Shown here one piece after another: positions 50,738-59,338 of a stretch of DNA of 64,000 nucleotides. The stretch is from NCBI GenBank assembly GCA_902779395.1, contig CACZBK010000015.1, forward strand, positions 1-64,000, written 5' to 3'. How positions within the stretch are numbered: the first letter of the stretch is position 1; each line of letters starts with the position of its first letter. The position numbers and the translations under genes are program-made. This stretch comes from an uncultured Lachnospiraceae bacterium. Lineage in GTDB: Bacteria > Bacillota > Clostridia > Lachnospirales > Lachnospiraceae. The notes beneath the pieces were generated by a model. It saw only the letters and a program-made list of their open reading frames with translations. It ran no database searches and had not been told where the DNA came from.

Positions 50738-51109
50738 TTAGTTAAGTGTTGCAAGAACCTGGCCTGCCTCACATGCATCACCAACTGCCACATCAATGCT
50801 GGCAACTGTTCCGTCCGAAGGAGCTACCTGAGGGATCTCCATCTTCATAGCTTCGATGATGAGCACTGCATCACCCTTCTTAACGGAATCGCCTACATTC
50901 TTCTCTATCTTGAATACCTTTCCTGCTGCTCCTGCTTCTATCTTTACTGAGCCGGCACCGCCTGAAGACTTAGCTGCTGCGGGAGCTGCCTTGGGTGCTG
51001 CCTTAGGAGCTGCCTTGGGTGCTGCTGCTGCAGCTCCTGCTCCTGCGCCACCCTCTTCTACTGTAACATCATATACGTTTCCGTTTACGGTAATAGTATA
51101 ATTCTTCAT
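50738..51109 (-). CDS. Biotin carrier protein of the decarboxylase (gamma/MmdC type)
   Basis: The 123-residue protein carries the biotin arm between the carboxyltransferase and the beta subunit. A short N-terminal domain (MKNYTITVNGNVYDVTVEE) is followed by a flexible Ala/Pro/Lys linker with repeated APKAAPK, then the biotinyl domain (about 55-123). The biotin lysine is in EAMKME. I chose ATG 51109, with GGAGG 8 nt upstream. It is encoded between the OadG fusion and oadB. Confidence 0.93.
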   Translation of the reverse strand: MKNYTITVNGNVYDVTVEEGGAGAGAAAAAPKAAPKAAPKAAPAAAKSSGGAGSVKIEAGAAGKVFKIEKNVGDSVKKGDAVLIIEAMKMEIPQVAPSDGTVASIDVAVGDACEAGQVLATLN

Positions 51110-51127
51110 TTTTTTATCCTCCATTAA

Positions 51128-51979
51128 TTATCTTATTCTTCTGATGCTGCGAACAACAAATCCATCGGTTGAGGCTTCGTTCTGTGATGCAGCGATAGCT
51201 GCCGCGATCACGGCTATAAGCTCTGTATCATCTGCCTCTTCGGTATCATCCGATTCCTCACGGGCAACGATATTCTCGATAGCCTTTTCAACCGATTCGT
51301 TGTTCTGAGTCTCGGGCTTTTTGGAAAAGGCATCTACTATTGAAGGCACATATTTGAGCAGTGATATTATGATCGCTATAACGATCAGCATGATAAACAC
51401 CGTTCCCATGCCTATAAGTGTATTAACACCTGCATTTCTCATGGATTCTCCCAGATCCAGTACAGTGTTGACTGTGATGGAAGAAACATGCAGGTTCTTA
51501 TCAAAAATGACCTCTACGATACCGTCATGGCCGCCGTTTTCAGGCTCAAGGGTCTTGAAATGAAGCTCAGCCACTACGCTGTCTTCATCCACATCATAGC
51601 TGATCTGATCCGTGGGGACTAATGCTTCCGGGGTGGTAAGATTTCTTACTGCCTGGGCAAGCTCATTGTCCCTGAGCTCCTTATATGAATCCGCATAGGA
51701 ATGCATACCTTTGAGTATCACGGGGAAATCAACCTTAAGACCGTATGATTTTAAATACTGGCTCATGGTATCGATCTCATCACTCATCATGCTGTCATAA
51801 GTATCCAGCTGAGCTGTTTCCGAACCGCCGCTGACTACCAGTGCACTTATATAGCACACTTCATAATCGAGTTTACCGTGCGGGTCATCTACAAGCGGCT
51901 TCTTTTCTCCGCCACCGCAAGCAGCCAGAGTCAGGATACATACGATCATGCTTAGTAATAAACTGATCTTTTTCTTCAT
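51128..51979 (-). CDS. OadG-like subunit with N-terminal lipoprotein domain
   Basis: The 283-residue protein has a lipoprotein signal peptide (lipobox LAAC, Cys about 21), an extracytoplasmic domain of about 160 residues (DUF3887-like in appearance; not confirmed), a transmembrane helix (about 194-212, GMGTVFIMLIVIAIIISLL) and an OadG-type cytosolic tail. OadG normally has just the helix and tail, so this is a fusion. The tail is acidic and ends in the basic RSIRRIR. OadG assembles the decarboxylase. It lies 32 bp downstream of the carboxyltransferase gene. Confidence 0.85.
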   Translation of the reverse strand: MKKKISLLLSMIVCILTLAACGGGEKKPLVDDPHGKLDYEVCYISALVVSGGSETAQLDTYDSMMSDEIDTMSQYLKSYGLKVDFPVILKGMHSYADSYKELRDNELAQAVRNLTTPEALVPTDQISYDVDEDSVVAELHFKTLEPENGGHDGIVEVIFDKNLHVSSITVNTVLDLGESMRNAGVNTLIGMGTVFIMLIVIAIIISLLKYVPSIVDAFSKKPETQNNESVEKAIENIVAREESDDTEEADDTELIAVIAAAIAASQNEASTDGFVVRSIRRIR

Positions 51980-52011
51980 TGTTAATCCTCTCTTTCCTTA
52001 CCGAAGCCGCT

Positions 52012-53400
52012 TTAAGCAAAAAGCATTTCAAATGCATATACCAGATGCTTTCTGGTATCCGCAGGCTCGATAAGCTCATCCACATATCCTCTGGAAGTAG
52101 CGCTCTCTACGCTGTTCTGCTTTGCTGCAAATTCCTTGGCCTGCTTTTCGATCTCTCCGCCGCTCTTTCCGTCAGCCAGGATCTTTCCTGCAAGCTTTGA
52201 ATCCATGGGACCTACTTCGGTACCAGGCCATGCATATACAAGATCGCAGCCTGTGCCCTTGGAGTTCATGACCGCATAAGCGCTTCCGTAAGCCTTGCCT
52301 ACGATGAGGTTTACTCTGGGAACATCACACTCGGAGAAAGCCTGTGCAAGCTGTGCTGCAGCCTTTGCCATATGGCGTTCACTGCACATTGTAGCTTCAA
52401 AGCCTTCCACATTGGTGATGGTAAGTACGGGGATACCGAAGCTGTCGCAGAAGTAAACGAAATCTGCTGCTTTGTATGCTCCCTTATGGCTCATACGTCC
52501 GGAAAGCTTATTTATCTTTCCGTCATCGCCTACTATCTCGGTACGGTTAGCAACACAGCCAACGGTAAGACCATCCAGACGGATAAAGCCTGTAACCATG
52601 TCTTTAGCATAAGCGCTGCCGCACTCAAGGAAGTAATTATCATCCGCTATATTTGAAAGTAAAATGGAGGTATCGCCCTTAGCGCCTTCGATATCAGGCA
52701 GCACACGGTTAAGATCATCGGTAGAATCCGTAAGGGCTACATCATCATTATTCTCGGGAAGTATTGCGATCAGCTCACGTATCTTTGCATTGATGCTGTC
52801 TGCATCCCCCGCAAAATCCGCATTACCGCTTTCCTCAGTCTGAAATCCGGCTGCGGAAGTATCATTCTTTTCAGCATAATTACCGTCTATGGCATTGGGA
52901 GAATTTACAAAGAGCTTTGCATTCTTCTCTTCCATAAAGGTAAAATCCGAAATAGCGCTCATAACTGCCAGACCGCCGCCGCAGTTTCCGAATACGGCTG
53001 TTATCTGGGGGATCACACCCTTAGCCATTGATTTCTTGAAGTAGATCTCTCCCAAAGAATTGAGAGCATCAGTAGATTCAGAAAGACGTACACCCGTAGA
53101 ATCCATGATACCTATGATGGGGGTTCCCGTCTTCATTGCCAGATCGTAGAGATTGCAGATCTTTTTTGCGTGCATCTCACCGATACTGCCGCCGAGAACA
53201 GATGCTTCCTGGCTGTAAACATAAACCCTTTTGCCTTCGATGGTTCCGTAACCGCAAACAACACCGTCAGACGGTGCATCAGCGGGTGTGGGATTAAAAT
53301 CTGTGGCACGGGCTTTTACAGCGGAGCCGATCTCAACGAAACTCTTTTCATCGAGCAGCGCTTCAATGCGCTTTACGCTCAAGCCTGTTGAACCAGTCAT
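52012..53400 (-). CDS. mmdA: Biotin-dependent carboxyltransferase (methylmalonyl-CoA decarboxylase alpha-like)
   Basis: The 462-residue protein has two crotonase-fold carboxyltransferase halves. Motifs include YVYSQEASVLGGSIGEMHA, GIMDSTGVRLSE and GNCGGGLAVMSAISDF in the N-half and GFIRLDGLTVGCVANRTE and GKAYGSAYAVMNSKGTGCD in the C-half. These are acyl-CoA carboxyltransferase signatures. The length is somewhat shorter than the usual 510-520 residues. The cluster thus encodes two carboxyltransferases (this and OadA) sharing one biotin carrier and one beta subunit, so the substrate may be methylmalonyl-CoA, malonyl-CoA or another acyl-CoA. GGAGG precedes the ATG. Confidence 0.85.
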   Translation of the reverse strand: MTGSTGLSVKRIEALLDEKSFVEIGSAVKARATDFNPTPADAPSDGVVCGYGTIEGKRVYVYSQEASVLGGSIGEMHAKKICNLYDLAMKTGTPIIGIMDSTGVRLSESTDALNSLGEIYFKKSMAKGVIPQITAVFGNCGGGLAVMSAISDFTFMEEKNAKLFVNSPNAIDGNYAEKNDTSAAGFQTEESGNADFAGDADSINAKIRELIAILPENNDDVALTDSTDDLNRVLPDIEGAKGDTSILLSNIADDNYFLECGSAYAKDMVTGFIRLDGLTVGCVANRTEIVGDDGKINKLSGRMSHKGAYKAADFVYFCDSFGIPVLTITNVEGFEATMCSERHMAKAAAQLAQAFSECDVPRVNLIVGKAYGSAYAVMNSKGTGCDLVYAWPGTEVGPMDSKLAGKILADGKSGGEIEKQAKEFAAKQNSVESATSRGYVDELIEPADTRKHLVYAFEMLFA

Positions 53401-53442
53401 TCCTCTTACCTCCGTTTTACTTTAAGTTGGTATAATTTATGC

Positions 53443-53460
53443 CTGCGGATACGTCCGCAG
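53443..53460 (-). other. Hairpin in the decarboxylase operon leader
   Basis: A perfect 7-bp stem CTGCGGA/TCCGCAG with a 4-nt loop lies between the promoter and the ribosome-binding site. It could stabilise the mRNA. Confidence 0.5.
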
Positions 53461-53474
53461 ACGCACTGCCGATT

Positions 53475-53483
53475 ATTATAACA
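53475..53483 (-). promoter_or_regulatory. Extended -10 promoter of the decarboxylase operon
   Basis: The minus strand reads TTTGTGTTATAATAATC, with an extended -10 TGTTATAAT (53483-53475) and no strong -35. A very similar word lies upstream of apbE and of the metallophosphoesterase gene. Confidence 0.55.
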
Positions 53484-53511
53484 CAAAGAAATAAAAATTC
53501 ATAGAAAAATT

Positions 53512-54306
53512 TTAAACATCTACATTAACTTTAAGATCTTCTTCCGCTTCAGCTTCAGCCTGTGCTTTGAAATCCTGCATCATCTCGGGACTCATTACCG
53601 GAAGGTCCTGAATACTGCGTACACCGAAGCTTCGCAAAAACTGCTCTGTCGTGCCAAAAAGCAGAGGTTTTCCGGGCGCATCAAGACGTCCGACTTCCTC
53701 GATAAGCTCATATTCCAGAAGCCGGTTGACCGCATGATCACAGGAAACCCCTCTGATACGTTCTATCTCCGCACGGGTGACCGGCTGCTTATAAGCTATT
53801 ATCGACAGCGTTTCGATCACCGTATCGGAAAGAGTCATGCGCTTCGGACTCTTTGCAAGCTTTATCAGGTATTCGTAATATTCGCCTTTGGTCCCAAGCT
53901 GCACGGCATCTTCAAGCTCTGTCAGACATATCCCCCGGTCAGACTGCGCATATCTTTCTTTAAGGGTATCGATCGCTGCATGAAGCTCATCTTCGTTAAG
54001 CCCCAGGACGTCAGAAAGGCGCTCGAGCTTTACCGAATTGCCTGTAGCAAACAGTATTGCCTCTATAGCCGCTGCAGGATCATCCGGCTTAGTGCTGTCT
54101 GCCCGGATCCCGGCATCTTCGGAACTTTCGCCATCTTCAGCATCACTGTTTTCAGGAGCTTCTGATATTTCTTCGTTTTCCGCATGCGTCTCTCCGCCTT
54201 CAGAAACCGCGTCGTTAACGGCGGCTTCCGGGACCTCAGCTGTATTCTCCGCGTTCATTTCATTATCATTCTCTGTGTTTATTTCATTAATTTCCATCTT
54301 TGGCAT
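53512..54306 (-). CDS. scpB: Segregation and condensation protein B, long acidic N-terminus
   Basis: ScpB dimers bind ScpA and the SMC ring in chromosome condensation. The 264-residue protein has a core of about 170 residues with paired winged-helix domains (PAAAIEAILFATGNSV and LSIIAYKQPVTRAEIERIRGVSCDHAVNRLLE). The C-terminal motif PLLFGTTEQFLRSFGVRSI is typical. The N-terminal 75 residues are unusual, dense in Glu, Asn, Asp and Ser with no fold expected. It follows scpA by 41 bp. Confidence 0.94.
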   Translation of the reverse strand: MPKMEINEINTENDNEMNAENTAEVPEAAVNDAVSEGGETHAENEEISEAPENSDAEDGESSEDAGIRADSTKPDDPAAAIEAILFATGNSVKLERLSDVLGLNEDELHAAIDTLKERYAQSDRGICLTELEDAVQLGTKGEYYEYLIKLAKSPKRMTLSDTVIETLSIIAYKQPVTRAEIERIRGVSCDHAVNRLLEYELIEEVGRLDAPGKPLLFGTTEQFLRSFGVRSIQDLPVMSPEMMQDFKAQAEAEAEEDLKVNVDV

Positions 54307-54347
54307 CCTTCTGTTCTGTCAAGATTCTTCGCTTTTTTCTATATGCA

Positions 54348-55133
54348 TCAGACTATAGCGAAGTCTTCGGCAAGACTTATATCCGCAGCGTCTTCCGCTC
54401 TCTCGATAAGGATATCATCAAAGATATTATCCTGCCTTATGGTTATCTGCCCTGTTTTCATCAGCTCAAGGATCACCAGGAAGCTTACTATCACATCGAT
54501 CTTCCTTCTCTGGCTGCCAAGCATCTCCCTGAAAGAACAGATCTCATGTTCATTTAAGTAAGCAAGTATCTCAAGCTGTTTATTTTCAACGGATATCTCA
54601 TCCTTAGTGATATTTCCGAAATGACTTCTGATGGGATCCACACGGTCATCGACACGCTTAAGGATCTCTCTGTATATCTCTCCCAGTTTTCTCAGATTAA
54701 GATCGCGGACCAGGTCTTCATAATTGAGCGGTTCTCTGTATGCCAGTACGGCATCCGGGATACTGGGCTGTTTGTACATGGATTTACCTGCATCCACAAA
54801 ACGGTCTTTAAGCTCAAATGCCATGTATTTATACATCTTATGTTCCAGCAGCTTCTGTACGAGTTCCGCTCTGGGATCTTCCTCTTCCCCTTCCTCATTG
54901 ACCGGACGCGGCAGCAGCATGCGGCATTTGATGGAAAGCAGCGTTGCTGCCATGACCAGGAATTCGCTCATGACATTCATGTCTTCTCTTTCCATGGCCC
55001 TTATGTAATCAAGATACTGCGCCGTTATCTCAACAATGGGGATATCGTAAATATCGACTTTATTCTTTTCTATAAGATGAAGGAGCAGATCCAAAGGCCC
55101 TTCGAATACTTCAAGTTTTACAGGTATAGCCAT
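54348..55133 (-). CDS. scpA: Segregation and condensation protein A
   Basis: ScpA is the kleisin that closes the SMC ring. The 261-residue protein has the N-terminal EGPLDLLLHLIEKNKVDIYDIPIVEIT, which binds the SMC neck. A helical central region includes EFLVMAATLLSIKCRMLLP, and a C-terminal winged helix contacts the SMC head. It is of normal length. It begins 2 bp after the metallophosphoesterase gene and precedes scpB. Confidence 0.95.
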   Translation of the reverse strand: MAIPVKLEVFEGPLDLLLHLIEKNKVDIYDIPIVEITAQYLDYIRAMEREDMNVMSEFLVMAATLLSIKCRMLLPRPVNEEGEEEDPRAELVQKLLEHKMYKYMAFELKDRFVDAGKSMYKQPSIPDAVLAYREPLNYEDLVRDLNLRKLGEIYREILKRVDDRVDPIRSHFGNITKDEISVENKQLEILAYLNEHEICSFREMLGSQRRKIDVIVSFLVILELMKTGQITIRQDNIFDDILIERAEDAADISLAEDFAIV

Positions 55134-55135
55134 TC

Positions 55136-56017
55136 TTATTCCCTTTCCTTCTTTAAGTCTATCACCGCAAGCTCTGCGGGATTAAATACCCTCACCGGTA
55201 ATGTGTGTGTGCCCAGCCCGCAAAGGACAAGCTGATGTTTATTCTTTAACCTGAACATCCCGCCAGAGTAATCCGGAAAAAGCCTTGGTTTGGGACTTAT
55301 CACGCCGCCTATGAACGGAAGCCTCATTATGCCTCCGTGATAATGCCCGGATAAAGACAGATCAGCTCCCCAGGCAGCATAGGAAGGAAGGTATTCCGGA
55401 TCATGTGCGATAAGGATATTAAAGCTGTTTTTATCCGGCCTTCCGAGCATTGCGTTCATATCCGGGACCGGCAGGTATTCGGCTCTTTTTCTGTGAAGAT
55501 AATGCCGGGGTGAGATATTGATCCCGAAGATCTTTACTCCGGATCCAGGTATCGCAGCGGAAGCATTATCAAGTATCACCGCTCCGCTTTCTTTAAAACG
55601 CGTCATCATATCTTCGTATGTAAAATCAAACAGCCACGGCATCCAGTCAACTCGGCTTTCATGATTCCCCATACCAAAGTATACGGGAAAACGTGAAGCC
55701 AGTTCTTTAAGAAGATGCCCTGCAACATCCACAGAGCCCCTGATATCGACCCCCAGATCTTTCGCTGTCATTATATCGCCTGCGGTGATCACTGCATCGG
55801 GCTTAAGAGCGCAGATCTTCGCTATCAGCCTCTCATTATCTTTACCGAAGCTTCTTCCGTGAAGATCAGACAATGCGACTATACGCATGTTTTTCCTGAT
55901 GCGGCTGTCGCGTATCACATGATGCCGGACTTTTATATTGTGAATATCGCTTATTATGACTCCCGTAAAAAAAGCGCTGAAAAAGGAGCACAGAAAAAGC
56001 AATCCTTTATTTTTCAT
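55136..56017 (-). CDS. Metallophosphoesterase, YkuE-like
   Basis: The 293-residue protein has a membrane anchor (about 5-24, LLFLCSFFSAFFTGVIISDI) and a calcineurin-like phosphoesterase domain. The metal site is complete: ALSDLHG, TAGDIM, GMGNHES, IAHDPEY and SGHYHGG. YkuE-type enzymes act at the membrane; the substrate is unknown. It is first in the operon with scpA and scpB, driven by a strong promoter. Confidence 0.9.
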   Translation of the reverse strand: MKNKGLLFLCSFFSAFFTGVIISDIHNIKVRHHVIRDSRIRKNMRIVALSDLHGRSFGKDNERLIAKICALKPDAVITAGDIMTAKDLGVDIRGSVDVAGHLLKELASRFPVYFGMGNHESRVDWMPWLFDFTYEDMMTRFKESGAVILDNASAAIPGSGVKIFGINISPRHYLHRKRAEYLPVPDMNAMLGRPDKNSFNILIAHDPEYLPSYAAWGADLSLSGHYHGGIMRLPFIGGVISPKPRLFPDYSGGMFRLKNKHQLVLCGLGTHTLPVRVFNPAELAVIDLKKERE

Positions 56018-56060
56018 AAAAGCACATCCATTGCATACAATATTTTGTTACAACGCCGGG

Positions 56061-56089
56061 ATTATAACACAAGATAAGATGTTTATCAA
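56061..56089 (-). promoter_or_regulatory. Promoter of the metallophosphoesterase-scpAB operon
   Basis: On the minus strand TTGATA (56089-56084), 17-bp spacer, TATAAT (56066-56061), with an extended -10 TGTTATAAT. Confidence 0.75.
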
Positions 56090-56136
56090 GTTTACATAAA
56101 CATGACTTTATCATATATGGCCGATGATGTTACTAT

Positions 56137-56156
56137 TCACGGCCCTCAGGCCGTGA
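56137..56156. other. Palindromic hairpin in intergenic region
   Basis: TCACGGCC (56137-56144) and GGCCGTGA (56149-56156) form a perfect 8-bp stem with loop CTCA, immediately after the stop of the membrane protein gene on the minus strand. No T-run follows, so terminator activity is uncertain. Confidence 0.6.
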
Positions 56157-56162
56157 GCAACA

Positions 56163-56921
56163 CTATACAGCTTTGTTCTTCTTAAACAGCTCTCTGAGCC
56201 TGCGCCTTTCCTTGCGTTTAAACTTAAACACTATCACAGATAATACGATCGAAACTGCAACATATATCAGAAACACCGGTATGAACTTAAGATCTATCCT
56301 TCCCAGCATAAAACCGGAATAAGCATCCTTAGCGGCGGTATACACAAAAAGGGTATATCCCCTTACTCCCAGTCTGTTCACAAAAACGGGATAAACACAC
56401 ATAAGCACAGCATAAACAACTATCGGCAAAAGCCAGAATGCGGTAAGGAAAAGGAAGAAAAGCGCAACCGAAAAGCTTGCTATCGCTGCAGTCATATCCA
56501 TGACAAGAGATACAAGCATGGCCTTTAACTGAAATGCCGTCGTCTGGGCCTTGAAAACAAAGCCCAGAGCAACTATCAATACAGCCATGACAAGATACAG
56601 TCTGATAATGGCCGATATCCCCGCCCGCCATTTGGCGATCACATTACCTCTTCTTGATACACCGTTTATCTCTCCCTGCTCTATCGAATTTCTCGTAAAC
56701 CTCAGCCTGTACAGTCCCAAAAGCACCGTCACCCCTGCAGCAGTATTAAACACATACAGCATGTAATCCTGTATACGGAAAGTAAACATTATGTCATTCC
56801 AGAAAGTTATCTTTGTGTATACTGTAAGTGCTATAGCTCCGATAAACAGAGCAGCAGACATAAAACGGAAACGTTTTAATGAAAGCAGCCTCTTTTTTTC
56901 AATACGGTACAACGGATTCAT
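56163..56921 (-). CDS. Six-helix membrane protein, ABC-2 permease-like
   Basis: The 252-residue protein has about six hydrophobic segments and a basic C-terminus (FKRKERRRLRELFKK). The loop GEINGVSRRGNVIAKWRAG resembles the ABC-2 family intracellular coupling region, so I suggest an ABC-2-type permease. No ATPase gene is adjacent, so this stays tentative. It begins 11 bp downstream of the M13 peptidase gene and is probably cotranscribed. Confidence 0.65.
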   Translation of the reverse strand: MNPLYRIEKKRLLSLKRFRFMSAALFIGAIALTVYTKITFWNDIMFTFRIQDYMLYVFNTAAGVTVLLGLYRLRFTRNSIEQGEINGVSRRGNVIAKWRAGISAIIRLYLVMAVLIVALGFVFKAQTTAFQLKAMLVSLVMDMTAAIASFSVALFFLFLTAFWLLPIVVYAVLMCVYPVFVNRLGVRGYTLFVYTAAKDAYSGFMLGRIDLKFIPVFLIYVAVSIVLSVIVFKFKRKERRRLRELFKKNKAV

Positions 56922-56932
56922 ATCCTGCCTCC

Positions 56933-58984
56933 TTACCAGATAGCTATACGTTTTTCGGGAGCCAGGTACATTCCGTCCCCCTCTTTGATCCCATAAGTAT
57001 CATAAAACTCATCAAACTGCTGAAGTGTCACATTGACCCTCAGATATGCCAGCGGATGTACGTCCGTTCTTATACGCTCTATCTCCACGCCTTTGGGATC
57101 CAGTTTTCTCCAGACAGATGCGAAGCTCCTGAAATACAGATCATAATCAAAATCCTCCTCTTTCGAAGCAATCATCAGCGTGGCCCTGACCCCGCCCATA
57201 TCTGCAATGGCTTCCGCGCTCAGCTGATTATCGATCGGATAAGCATCCGCACCTTCAAAAGGTTTATACCCGAAATAATATGCACTGACCTTCCCGGCTT
57301 TTTCCGAAAAAGCACTCATATCATCGCCTTCGATCAGCGCATTCCAGCAGCCTTCCTTATCGTATTTCACACCGCTCGAATCAAAAGCATGTGACAGCTC
57401 ATGCCCAAGGACAGAACCGATAGCTCCAAGCTTCTGTTCATACTTCATGTCATAACTGTAGAAATCCCCCAGAAGGATACCGGCCTGTATTACTACGATA
57501 TTATTCCAGTTATCATAAAATGCATTAGTCTGTGTCGTAGACACTTCCGAATCATAAATATCCCAGAAACTCCTGTCATAATCCATACCTGCCATATCGG
57601 CAAAATGTCTTATCTTAGCTTCGTTCAGGACCGTATAAGCATCCAGCAGGCTTCCGCCTTCCTCTTTTGTCAGGAGTTTCATATTCCCGTAATCCGCCGT
57701 GTTTGAAGGTTTTATTATGTCAAATACTATGCTGTCAAGTTTTTTACGGATATTATTTTTGTTATCATCACTCAGCCAGTCTTTCCCGTCAATGATCTCC
57801 TTGTACATATCTCTGATCTTTTCACACATCTCAAGTACGTCGCTGTAGGTCTGCTGATCATAATAGGCGTCAAGATAAGCCTGATCCATAGCACCGTTCA
57901 GAAAAGACCGCTGCAAATACACGAACAGATACCTGTCCATGTAGGTATATGAAGATTCATAAAACGGATTCGATTTATCAAACTCTGTCTCGGAGCAATA
58001 CTCATATGTATCCCAGTCAAGAAAAGATCCGGAATCAAGCGCAAGATTGACTTTAAAATATGCTTTCATACCTTCTACATGCGCATCATCATAAATACCG
58101 GAAAGGCCGCTTAAATATTTATAATCCCCATAATACTGCGGAAGATCGGCAAGACCGTAATGTTCAAATATCTCTTTAAGCGGATACGCGCCTGAATACT
58201 CAAAAAAGTCATCCGCATCCAGGATATTGATATTATCTACGTTCAGCTCAAACTCCGGATCAAGTGCCACAAGCTCCGATTCAAACTTAAAGCACTCACT
58301 TAAGAGTCTGTCAACCTCTTCTTTGCTGTAACCAGCTTTTTCCAGTATATAATGCACTTTCTTCTCGATCTCTTCAAGCTTCTGTATGCCCTTATTATTC
58401 AGCATTGAATAATAAAGACCTTTCCCGAGGGAATAATCCGGCTGCAGAGCTCTTATCGTGTAATGATCCCTGTTTTCGTCATATACCTTTATATCTATTT
58501 TGATAAGCATCAGAGCAAAAGGATTTTTAGGGTTATCCAGGATATAGCTGCTCACATCATCGATATCATCTATATCATCAATATAAGCAAGATATTTTTT
58601 CAGAGGTTCCGCTCCAAGCTCTTTTCTGTAATCCAGATCTGTAAACAGCGAATCATAAGTACGTACAAGATCAAGATTCTTACTGTTTACGCTCATGTCA
58701 TCCAGCAAAGCGCGCTTGTTCTTATTTACCAGCAGATCCGCCGATCTGAAAGTGGAATTTTTGTACACAGGATCGTACACCTGCTCCGAAAGCCATTCGC
58801 CGTTAACATTTGCGGCAAAATCATCCTGCAGGCGTTTTTCACCGGCAATATACTGGTTATCGATTATGTTGGAATCTATCCAGGTATATTTCCCGCTCTT
58901 CTGCGCATCAAAGGCACAGCCTGTTAATGACATCGTTACGATAAACGAAACAAAGACAAGTATTATCCTCTTTCCGACAGTCAT
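56933..58984 (-). CDS. M13-family metallopeptidase lipoprotein (PepO/neprilysin-like)
   Basis: The 683-residue zinc peptidase would cleave oligopeptides at the cell surface. A lipoprotein signal peptide ends at SLTGC (Cys about 23). Most of the chain is the M13 N-terminal helical domain. The catalytic HELSH zinc site (residues 528-532) follows GSVLG, and the third ligand Glu is in SAEAIADMGG. The C-terminal signature NVTLQQFDEFYDTYGIKEGDGMYL is kept. I prefer ATG 58984 with a purine-rich ribosome-binding site 5 nt upstream. It follows the rpsU terminator. Confidence 0.9.
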   Translation of the reverse strand: MTVGKRIILVFVSFIVTMSLTGCAFDAQKSGKYTWIDSNIIDNQYIAGEKRLQDDFAANVNGEWLSEQVYDPVYKNSTFRSADLLVNKNKRALLDDMSVNSKNLDLVRTYDSLFTDLDYRKELGAEPLKKYLAYIDDIDDIDDVSSYILDNPKNPFALMLIKIDIKVYDENRDHYTIRALQPDYSLGKGLYYSMLNNKGIQKLEEIEKKVHYILEKAGYSKEEVDRLLSECFKFESELVALDPEFELNVDNINILDADDFFEYSGAYPLKEIFEHYGLADLPQYYGDYKYLSGLSGIYDDAHVEGMKAYFKVNLALDSGSFLDWDTYEYCSETEFDKSNPFYESSYTYMDRYLFVYLQRSFLNGAMDQAYLDAYYDQQTYSDVLEMCEKIRDMYKEIIDGKDWLSDDNKNNIRKKLDSIVFDIIKPSNTADYGNMKLLTKEEGGSLLDAYTVLNEAKIRHFADMAGMDYDRSFWDIYDSEVSTTQTNAFYDNWNNIVVIQAGILLGDFYSYDMKYEQKLGAIGSVLGHELSHAFDSSGVKYDKEGCWNALIEGDDMSAFSEKAGKVSAYYFGYKPFEGADAYPIDNQLSAEAIADMGGVRATLMIASKEEDFDYDLYFRSFASVWRKLDPKGVEIERIRTDVHPLAYLRVNVTLQQFDEFYDTYGIKEGDGMYLAPEKRIAIW

Positions 58985-59034
58985 TTTTACCCTTCCCCTC
59001 ATAAAATCTCTTTACTCATACATTCCCGGCCGCA

Positions 59035-59064
59035 TAAAAACAGCCTGCATACAGATGCAGGCTG
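59035..59064 (-). terminator. Terminator of rpsU
   Basis: The perfect 10-bp stem CAGCCTGCAT/ATGCAGGCTG (59041-59050 with 59055-59064) is followed on the minus strand by TTTTTATG. Confidence 0.88.
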
Positions 59065-59073
59065 TGATCATAA

Positions 59074-59250
59074 TTAATTATATTTGCGTTTTCTAGCTGC
59101 TTCAGATTTCTTTTTACGCCTAACGCTGGGCTTCTCATAGTGCTCGCGCTTGCGGATCTCCTGCTGTATGCCGGCCTTTGCACAGCTGCGCTTAAAACGT
59201 CTTAATGCGCTGTCCAAATCCTCGCCAGCCTTAACTTCGATCTTCGACAC
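59074..59250 (-). CDS. rpsU: 30S ribosomal protein S21
   Basis: The 58-residue protein reads [19 protein letters not shown], then [20 protein letters not shown] and a basic tail of Arg/Lys, which is the canonical S21 sequence. S21 helps 16S rRNA pair with mRNA near the anti-Shine-Dalgarno. The start is GTG at 59250, with GGGAGG 10 nt upstream. It is monocistronic between a perfect promoter and a strong terminator. Confidence 0.95.
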   Translation of the reverse strand: MSKIEVKAGEDLDSALRRFKRSCAKAGIQQEIRKREHYEKPSVRRKKKSEAARKRKYN

Positions 59251-59308
59251 CCGGACTCAACCTCCCCTCAGTGCTTAGATTAAATACTTAGTTTTTTACA
59301 CGAGCTAG

Positions 59309-59338
59309 ATTATACCTTTAATAACAGCTATATGTCAA
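59309..59338 (-). promoter_or_regulatory. Consensus promoter of rpsU
   Basis: On the minus strand TTGACA (59338-59333), 18 bp, TATAAT (59314-59309); both hexamers are consensus. The -35 overlaps the stop codon of the FliB-like gene. Confidence 0.85.
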
